Shown here: positions 19,901-28,500 of the stretch, piece after piece
Layout of the letters: every line of letters begins with the position of its first letter
How positions within the stretch are numbered: position 1 is the first letter of the stretch
Assembly: GCA_004335635.1 (NCBI GenBank)
Contig: QAXH01002984.1
Location: 2,821-43,701, forward strand
Direction: 5' to 3'
Source of the DNA: Chloromonas sp. AAM2
Lineage: Eukaryota > Chlorophyta > Chlorophyceae > Chlamydomonadales > Chlamydomonadaceae
Length of the DNA: 40,881 nt
Program-made: the position numbers and the translations under genes
The notes under the pieces: generated by a model
What the model was told of the DNA's origin: nothing
Databases searched by the model: none
Seen by the model: only the letters and a program-made list of their open reading frames with translations

Positions 19901-22900
19901 ATGGAGCAGGGTGCTGCCTAGGAAGATTCAAATGGCGGGCTGCCAGTGAGCGAAGCAGTGCCTGTACTTGTAAAGTAGCCGCCGTAGTCAGTAGCAAAGT
20001 AAGATGTAGCGAAGCAGCCACAGAGTCTGACCCCAACAAGGCAAAAATAACACTCTAACTGCAGACCCCTACCCCTCGCCCGCCCTTGTATCGTGCCTGA
20101 CAAAGCCCTAGACGTTTTTCAATGCCATTCCAACTGCGCAAATGTGAAGAAAAAACCCGAGGTTCGCAAAAGCGAAGAACTCAAACAGCCAAAAAACTAG
20201 ACGCATATGCATATCATCCACCATATGCACCTCATTCAAGTTGCTTGATTTCGTACATGCGTAGTATACCCGAACATACCTCATTCAAATTGGATGTGGA
20301 GTTGAAGGACTTGCAGCTATTCAGGCTCTTGATGGGCCCTGCAATTGGCAATGCATACAGGTTGGACTTGCATGTCCATAATTCACGCCGTTCAGCATTT
20401 CATGGTGCTTGCATATTGCAGTTAGTCATCAGAGTCGAGTCGAGCTTGCACTTTTCATTGATTCAAGCTCAGGCTCGCCAAACGTGAAGCTGAGCTAGAG
20501 CAATGTAGCTGTCCTTCTGGTCATTATCATCGGCTCAAGTAGTGTATGGCTATTGTAGGAGGCCCATGTGCAGCGAGCGTGAACACTAGCAAGCCATGCA
20601 AGAGGCAAGACTGAATGCTGTCCTCACCAACCCTGAGCAACAGAAGAAGAGAGTCCAGAAAAGAAAAGCATGGGACGAGTCAAGTGGTAAGCCAGACCTG
20701 CGTCTGAGCAAACAACAGGCATACCGAACATGCAATCATAGGCCCGGACCGCCAGCTCCTGTTGCCCTAGTTTGAGCGGTCTCACCTTTAGGCTTGACAG
20801 GTTCGTCATCAATGCCACGCACATAGTTATACAGCCACCTGAACAGGCCAAAAAAAAAGAAGTTTGCCAGTTCTGGGACAATTTTGGGACTGGCGCCGTG
20901 ATGAGGCTGTCAGTTGTCTGTGGGACTAGTTTTTTCAGGAGTGTGTTCATACTGAGTTTTTACGATGGCGAAAGTGTGCACAGCAGGACGAACCTAGAAC
21001 TGTTGCAATGGTACTCCCAAGGTGGAACAGAAACCGTCGTGAACAAGTGAGGTCCACAGTCGCATGTGCACTTAACAGGCACAATCAATCAGAATCGTGG
21101 CACTTGGTATTGATGGCTTTGATCGCTGTCAAGACATGCACATGTTCTCCATACTAGCACTATCCTCTGGCCCTGCTGTCCAAAGCTTCCTCCCTACCAT
21201 GCCTTATCCCCCACTATCCGGTTCAGGTCCTGTAAACTGGCTGCCTGCACGTCTCCCGCTGCCTTGGCCCCCAGAGTTTCGTTTAGCTTCTCCCCCAGCT
21301 TGCCACCCAGCCACCGCAGCTTGCCTATGGGCAGGTCCTACAGCAAGGAAGTACAACCTGTATATGTCAGCAAGTCTGGGCAGTGCTAGAAACAGACCAC
21401 CCTGAGTCGTTATTGTAACAGATGTAAGCAAGCTCAAAAAAAAAATGGATCATCTCTGCATCATCAAATGATCAAATGGTTGAACCATGCCTGGCTGGCA
21501 TTCACAGCACATCCAGGGGAGCACTGCTCATGAAACATATGGAAAACATGGTGAGGGCTCAGGTCACAGCCACGGGACCCGTGAAACTGCGTGTGAGGGG
21601 TTTTTTTTCCCGTCAGGAGTTACACCTTGAAATGCTTTCAGTCTTGTTAGCGCTAGGAACACACTGGCAAGTCCCTGGCATGTGAGAAGTCACACCTTGA
21701 GTAGCCGTTGCTGGTTGCGCATATGAGTGGCGTCAAGGGAATGGAGCTACTCTAGGTGCTGAGGCTTTCAATTCGGCAAGTTGCATATGCCCTGCCCCAA
21801 GTAAGGATTGCTTCAACCAAGAGTGCACACGCAAAGTTCCTGGCAATGTGCACAAGATGTCTCTTAATGCAGATGACACGCATGCACACCCGCACACACC
21901 CACACCTCCGCATACAAACCTGCATTAGCCCTGGCACTGCACGGGGCAGCAGCAGGGTCTGTTTGTTGGGCTTGTTGCGGGCACTGCCTATCTTGGACAG
22001 AAGCTGCGAGCAGGACAGACAGAACACTCCGCAAAATGAGCGACCTGCGACCTGCCTATCGGCGTCCACTTTTGCAGCATAATCAGTAAGATTGCTAATA
22101 ACCCGTCCAGCGCGCCATGAGTTCTGACATCGCGCCATGAGTTCTGACATCACGAGGGCTGGGGGGTTGGTTGTGGGATCACCAAGGCTTTGCAACGCTT
22201 GGCATGCGGCATGACAACGACTAGGAAGGGGAGCTACTTGTGCAGCCAGATTTGATGACCGGGTACATGGTATGGCCAGTTGCCAGCGATCTGGCGCCTC
22301 TTGAATGTACGGTAGCCGGCATCCTGTCCTGCCTTTTGCTAGTTGGGCTTGACTATATAGGCCACTTGCCTTGTTAGGGCCAATGCCTGCCGAGCATGTG
22401 TAGCCACATGATGGATCTTGGAAAACCGCATCCCTCAAGCGCTTGGCAATGCCAGCAGCTGCATTCACAAACTAGACAATTACACACGTAAACACAACGG
22501 CAGGTGGGCTCCAGGTCAAACTCTTACCACCGACAATAGTAAGTCTTTATGTTCCGAACGATGCTTCGGGAAAATCGCAAATGCCATGTAGTCATGATGA
22601 CCTTCCGCTAACCGCAATTTCCGGACCAGCTTTTGCAACTGACCAAATTGCACGCTATCCTGTCTATACATATAATAATTCTGATATATTTATATTTATT
22701 GTATATTATATTTTAGAATGTAGTATTTATACATACCATTTGCTTGGCAGCCTCTGGATCAACGAAATGAGACTGGTGGTACGTCAAAGTCTACTCACCG
22801 ACCATCAGCCGTTGGTCTGCCTCCAGATCCAAGTCCAGCTGCACTCCACCCTCAATGACAGTATGCCCTTGAACAACCTCCATGAGCCGGCGCAGAGCAC

Positions 22901-25289
22901 TGCTGTAACCGCCCATGTGACCCTCCATGTGACCCTCCATGTGACCGTCCATGTGACCGTCCATGTGGCTCTCCATGTGATCGTCATGTATGCGGTTGGT
23001 GGTTGGCATGGCTTGAGCAATGGTGCTACCATTGGCAGTGGTTGGGGAATCTCCTTGCCCATGCATGCCATGCACTGAGACTCCACCTCGCATCTGCCTG
23101 AGCTCTGCATCCTGCACGACGAACAAGGCAAAGCAACAGTGTTGTTTTCAAGGCACACTGTGGCTGCACGATGCTGACTTGACTTGGAAAAGTGGCCGTG
23201 GTGACTGATTGTCTCATCATGGTAACGGCTTTGCACAAGAGCTTGCAGCAGAGGGCATGAACCACCCCTGTTTTGCTTGGCGTGCTTGACTTGACCTTTG
23301 ACATGGTGAGGAAGAATGACTTGACTTCGCGCAAGAGCGGGCAATTACAGGGCGCTTTTGAAACCACTTTAGACAGCGTGCCGCACACGCTCACACCGTT
23401 TTGCCACACCACCCTCTCCCGCTCTTGCTCGTGGGGACGGTCGTGCCCGAATTCACATCACGTGACAGCAACAACAAAAGAACGTAACAAAGCTTTTACG
23501 CCACAACTCACCACCATGGGTGTGACGTCAACGAACACCTCATCCAGACCCCCCTTCTCCATCAGTGCACCATGGGTGAGGCTGTCCCTGAGAACCCGCA
23601 TGATAGCGCCAGATGCCTGCATGCATGGAATATCTGATGCGCATGAAGTACTTTCTCATCATGGTGATGGCTGATTTGCTCATCATGGTGAGTTTATGCA
23701 AGAGCTCGCTACACAGCGCTTGAACCCCTGTTTGCTCCTTCAGAACAATTTGTTCCACCTTATGGCGTGCAAAGGCACCCCGGATGTCAAAGGGCGCAAA
23801 CAAGCCACACACGACACAAGGATGACGGCGGGTTTGACAAGAGGTAGAGATACAGTAACACAGAGCAAACGATTCCACAACCAATTATTAAGCGTTTGCT
23901 ATCGACCCCACATGCCTATGACTCCCTGTCTGTAAATCGGGTGTCTTTGCCACGCTGGTTGACAGGGTTCGCATTGAGGCATCACAACAATTTTGACAGT
24001 TTCTACAATGAATCTACCCACCGGCGCCAAAGACCTGGAGCGGCCCCACCTGCCTGTACCGCTGCAGACACGCCTTGGTGTTGGCCCGCGCATCCGCAGA
24101 GCCCTCCGCACTGGTCGCACCCGCCCCGCCACTGCCTGCAGGTAGGAGGCACGAACCCACAAACACTGGGTAAGCCATAATGGTGGCTACAAAGAAGCAT
24201 CTCAATCTGCTTGCCGATGTACTCACAACAACCACTCAGCTCGCCGACCAGCCGACAGTTCACAATCATCGTCACCATTATTACATGGCATTCGCAGCTT
24301 ATCCGAAGCTGTGTATTAAGAATACAAAAGATGGCTTGTTGGCCTACAGCTCAGACTTCTTTTCCAGCAGCCCCTGTCCTAGTAGGTGTTCATACATGAC
24401 ACCCAAATCGCATGCTATTTGACATCAGTCAAGGCGACGAAGGTCCATGTGTTTGGCGGCGGCCAAGGTCCATGTGTTTGGCTTCTCGATGTGAGAGCAG
24501 GGCGGCGCCTGCCATGTGTTCCGCTGTGACGCAGAAATCGCCAGCCATTTCAGAACTAAACGAAGCCCGGCCCACCTATGGTTTGCACATGCACCAGCAC
24601 CAGGTCTGGACAAGCCTCCAAGGCCTGGGCAGTGCGCATGTGACGCGTCACTCCACGTGCCCTGGCCGCATAGTTGACAGCGATCAGGCCTGCAGAAACG
24701 TGCGTCACGTGTCATATGCATTGTGTGCATGCATGTGCGGATGGCCGCATGTCAGCGGCACGCTTAAGCGGCCTTCACATGTTATGTGAGCAAGCCATTC
24801 CATTTTTTCAGAGAACATGATGACGATCCAATGTGTAATCAGGCACATCAGGTCCATTCTCTGGCCAGCTCTTGACACCCGGGCTTCTAGCGGCCAGCTT
24901 TTTACACCACAATGTTGCGCACCACTGTAGGTGTACTGCACCACTGGTATGCCTCACCATCCCACTGTTGTACGGCCAAAGGAGTTCCTTCTGGGATTTG
25001 CTTACGCTTCTGTTCAACTTGCTGCAGTCATGCAGGCAAACGGGCACAGGTCAAAGGGGCACCAAGAAATCCCACGTTTTCATTTTAGCCAGGCGGACAA
25101 AGGCAAGCACACAGCCTTGGTACGGGCAGTATGTGTTAGCACCTGACACAGCACGCAGAGCACGACATGACCCCAAAGTGCGCCTTATGGATGGGCGAAT
25201 GGATGTGCACGTACCGCATAGAACGCATCCAAGTCCAAGTGGATCACTGTCCTCTTCGCACTTAAACCATTCACCTCAGAGACGGACAT
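16906..25289 (-). CDS. POLH: DNA polymerase eta (Y-family translesion polymerase)
   Basis: Fifteen exons in phase: 25289-25215, 25021-24958, 24689-24576, 24135-24050, 23616-23512, 23111-22799, 22458-22370, 22003-21920, 21337-21198, 20838-20786, 20338-20280, 19896-19806, 19676-19609, 19477-19386, 18511-16906; about 1012 aa. The family copies past UV dimers at stalled forks. Start MSVSEVNG leads into catalytic VIHLDLDAFYA (Asp19) and QVEQ. LIAVNYAARARGVTR and CPDLVLVHV match the eta fingers. GLDEVFVDVT holds catalytic Asp138-Glu139. TCSAGIGPNK and SARNKPNKQT are palm signatures. DLPIGKLRWLGGKLG is the thumb helix-hairpin-helix, LYNYVRGIDDEPVK follows, and LALSATDFF ends the little-finger domain. 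Exon 6 carries a His/Met repeat. The roughly 500-residue tail is Q/T/P/H-rich with PIP-like ITHFL, ITQFL and terminal QLSIAAMF; no UBZ zinc finger was seen. Intron 7 starts GCAAGT. The 19609 donor (GTGTAA) was chosen for phase; 19619 is the rival. Confidence 0.95.
18085..18260 (-). repeat. Degenerate repeat encoding Thr-Gln-Pro-Thr runs in POLH tail
   Basis: On the plus strand GTGGTGGGCTG-like units recur; on the coding strand they read TTQPT, QLTTQPTTQPSTQP and related runs. Nearby stretches encode H/P/T- and GQGQ-rich sequence, so most of the last exon is low complexity and probably disordered. Confidence 0.8.
19141..19200. repeat. Block shared with the coiled-coil gene region
   Basis: Partner of 11391-11450, in the same orientation, inside the POLH intron between its last two exons. 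It is probably a small interspersed element and not a POLH exon, since the exons on either side join in phase without it. Confidence 0.8.
22111..22150. repeat. 20-bp perfect tandem duplication in POLH intron 7
   Basis: CGCGCCATGAGTTCTGACAT occurs twice in direct succession inside the GC-AG intron between exons 7 and 8. Confidence 0.9.
22912..22983 (-). repeat. 12-bp in-frame minisatellite inside POLH exon 6
   Basis: About six 12-bp units (plus strand CCCTCCATGTGA, GTCCATGTGACC variants) encode HMESHMDGHMDGHMEGHMEG. The unit is a whole number of codons, so copy-number change keeps the frame. It sits between the catalytic LDE segment and the AGIAKRLRD helix, where family members vary in length. 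Confidence 0.9.
23212..23262. repeat. Local duplication flanking POLH exon 5, copy 1
   Basis: TCATCATGGTAACGGCTTTG then CACAAGAGCTTGCAGCAG; diverged copy at about 23676-23740. Read on the minus strand, the two give similar peptides (GVVHALCCKLLCK and GVQALCSELLHK). The copies lie on either side of exon 5, whose neighbours splice without them. Confidence 0.65.
23676..23740. repeat. Local duplication flanking POLH exon 5, copy 2
   Basis: TCATCATGGTGAGTTTATGC then AAGAGCTCGCTACACAGC. It lies in POLH intron 4. The minus-strand reading KVEQIVLKEQTGVQALCSEL is open and protein-like, but Y-family homology runs directly from YRQ (exon 4) to ASGAIM (exon 5), so it is not needed in the main protein. 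A cassette exon cannot be excluded. Confidence 0.6.
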
Positions 25290-25572
25290 GGATGCTTCAA
25301 ATCATTGAGATCCAGTCCCACTTGCTTCTTAGCTAGAGCCGTGCTGGGCATATCCTGACTGAGTCTAGGCCTGCTGCCTGCTGCTGCCCACACTAGGGCT
25401 CAGGCCGTTTCCTGGCTGTCACGTGAGAACCTGCCGAGCTAAAAGTCTTTGTAGCCTCTGTGTTAAGGATTTATGCTGGTTTTTATCTCAGACCATCACG
25501 CAATCACACAACAGTTTGGCCTCCTGGTTTCGCGATTCTTCTGAACTCACGCGCAAAACCAGCACCCAAAGG
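25290..25572. promoter_or_regulatory. Short bidirectional promoter between POLH and RTF2
   Basis: 283 bp separate the two divergent start codons, so both 5' UTRs and core promoters fit in this space. It contains TTTCGCGA at 25528-25535, 7 of 8 to the plant E2F consensus WTTSSCSS, and a CACGCGCAAAA stretch at about 25548-25558. No TATA box is obvious. The E2F reading is a weak motif match; the shared-promoter arrangement is seen directly. Confidence 0.7.
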
Positions 25573-28500
25573 ATGCAGCTGCTTATCCGCTGCGGCGCAC
25601 CTACCAGGACGCTGACCCTTTGCTGCGAGCCAGACCAGAATGTGGCCAGCCTGAAGCTTGCGCTCAGCTCCTTAGCCCGAGACCTCGGGACACCAGCAGA
25701 CATGGTAGGTGGACTATGAAAGAATAGCCTGCCGTCAGGTTTTGTGTTTTGTAGTTGAGCATGGCCAGCATGCACATGCACTAGGTGACGCTTCGACAGC
25801 ATCCAACCAGGGTACAGAGCTGGTTGGCATGCAGCGACGTCAGTGACAGCGCCATGGGTATGGCATTCATAGGTGTGGTGCGAGCACGACAAGGCAGAGG
25901 CCACACATCAGGGCAGGGGCTGAAGTTGGCGGCATGCAGCGGCTGGCTCAGGCCAGCACTACAGGGCCTGGCCCCCATGCAAACGTAGCAACATGGGGGG
26001 AAACCGTTACTGCACCACTGCATCGACAGTAAACTGCACGGAAACCCGCATGCATCGCTTGTCTGCATGCAGGTGCTGCTCCATGCAGGCCACGTGCTCC
26101 CAGACACAGCTCTTCTCTCCACATGCCACTTAGCAGCTGGCTCCACACTGCATGCGAGCAGCAGATTGCGGGGTGGGGGTGGCGATGGGGGGTCAACGGG
26201 TGCTGAGTCAAGGTCCTGCTACCTGGAGATGTACAAGGGCAAGACACACGACAAAGTCAACCCCGCGGAGGAGTTGTTAGCGAAGTGAGTGCACAGTGAT
26301 TACACCTTACGCTACACTAAGGAATGGATGATAGTTTAAGCCAGTTGTGGGTCACTAGAAGTCACGGGTGGGGAGAGGACAAGCAAGTTTTGAAAGGATG
26401 GGTGGGGGAACTTGCTGGAATTTATGTCGCCTGTTCAAAAATGGCTAGGTTTTGTGAGGCTGCCTGCTGTTCATTTCACCTGTTTATCAGTCAATCCAAC
26501 GTGTGGTCTTGAAAACTAAACAACAGGTCATTTGAGCGTTATTTAGTTTGAGGAACAAACCGTCCCAATGGACAATCAACTTAACCATAACTCACTCTTT
26601 CATTTCTTGCAGGTGGACCCGTTGCCATCTCTCTGGAGCTGACCTGACCCCTCCCTGTGTAATAGACGAGTGTGGCACGTTATACAACAAGGAGGCGCTT
26701 CTACAGGCCCTGCTCACCAAGACCTTGCCAGCCCACTTATCCTACATTACTGGCCTTAAGTCGGTTGCTGAGCTGAAACTGACGCCCCATGACAGTGCCA
26801 AGTCACGTGATCGGCCGAAAGAGGCGGTCAGAGGCATGCACCAGCCGGGCAATGAAGTGGCGTTTTGCTGCCCGATCACGGGATTGGAATTCAACGGAAG
26901 GTGAGAGGGTGGGACAGGACCAACCGTGTGCATGAGTTGTGCCGAGAGCATGATGGAAGTTTGAGTTGGGATAAAATGTGATTGTGATGTGTGATCACAA
27001 TTATGGACACAGTCATGGGGCAGACAACACCTGCATCTGGCAGTTTTGTTGTACTACTGCCGTAAAGCAGCTTCAGGTGGAATAAGGCGTGGTTTGTGTG
27101 GCAGGATGGAATAGGATGAGGTGTGCTATCTTTGAGTCTGCTGCTGCTTCTGAGGTTCGCATGCCTCAGCGTATCATCCCACTCACAAGCCTAGACGGGG
27201 CTTGTGGTAGTCACAGGCTGGCGGGAAATTAGGCATGAGCCAAGAGGCGTTTCTGGCGTCAGGTCTGTCATACTTAGCAGACAATGGGTAAGGGTTCAAG
27301 GATGCACCGGGTCAGCAAGTCAGTAGGTCAGTAGGTTACCATTATGCATATTTCCAGGTTCGAACTCCATTACTTGTGAGTTCCATATGAATGCGGGCGG
27401 TTGATTTGTTCAACATGCGCTACAATCTCGTGCTCCTTTGATTTCAATCCTGACCCAAACCCGTGCGTGCTGTAATTGTGCACAGGTTCAAGTTCAGTGT
27501 GCACCGACCCACCGGCACCGCCATATCCGACAAGGCCCTGAAGGAGGTGCCGGCAGTGGTGATGGAAATGCTGGGGGAGCACAAACCGGAGGATTGGGTA
27601 CCCGTGAACCCCGCAGGTACAGGGGCGCTCAGGGGGGTGGGCGGATGGGATGGAGGGGGGGCGACGGTGAGAAATGTTTTGCAGGTACGGCGGAGGCGTT
27701 GGAGATGCTACTGGATACCTGTGAACCCTTTTGGTCCGCATGTGTGTCTGTGCGTGTGCGTGCGTGCGCACATGTGTGTGCGCTTGTTGTGTGTGCGCGC
27801 GCGTTTACGTCATCCCACAAGTGGAACGGTATCGTCCCACAAGTGGAACAGAAGATGGCGTAAAGATCCATTCACCCATCTGAACAACAAGCACTGTCTC
27901 GCCTGGCCATGACTTGAATCAAGAAATATGCCCATCGCCTACAAAAGCTCACGGGTTGTCTGTGGGAAGGGCGCTGAAGGGAATGAGAATTCGAGAAATT
28001 GATGGCCTGTTGGTTTGAAGTATAGCGTTGAAGGCTGGAGGATGTTGCTTGTGGCAGTGGTGGTGCCATACTTTGAATCTGCATTCACAACATAGAGGTA
28101 TATTGGCAGGGGAGGTCAACTACTGTTAGATGGTCATGGACATGATTAAAGGGGGTTGTCGCTCAGGCTGCAAGGTCTGATTTCCTGATAATCTGTTCAG
28201 ATATGTGCCAGAGGGTCTACATTCCAAGTTTCATATCTTGCAGTCCGAGCGATCATGTGGTTCAGGCCGCATTTGTCCTCTTTGGGGACGCCCAGAGCGG
28301 CACAGACCTACAGAAGTCGTTTCTCAGCCAAATCTTGCGATTTCCGGCGAGTAAGTTCCTCATGGATCATACTGCCATGGGTCAAAAGCGCGAGACAAAA
28401 TGAAATCCCGGCGACCGTTTTCGGCCCTTCAAACCCTAGTGGCTTGACTGCGCCACATGCGTGTTGGTTTTACCCTGAAGCGTATTTTTTCAAGTTGAGC

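Noticed and set aside
25423..25572. Longer RTF2 N-terminus from the open frame upstream of Met 25573
   Set aside because: Frame is open but no in-frame ATG gives ubiquitin-like sequence; the ubiquitin fold starts exactly at Met 25573.
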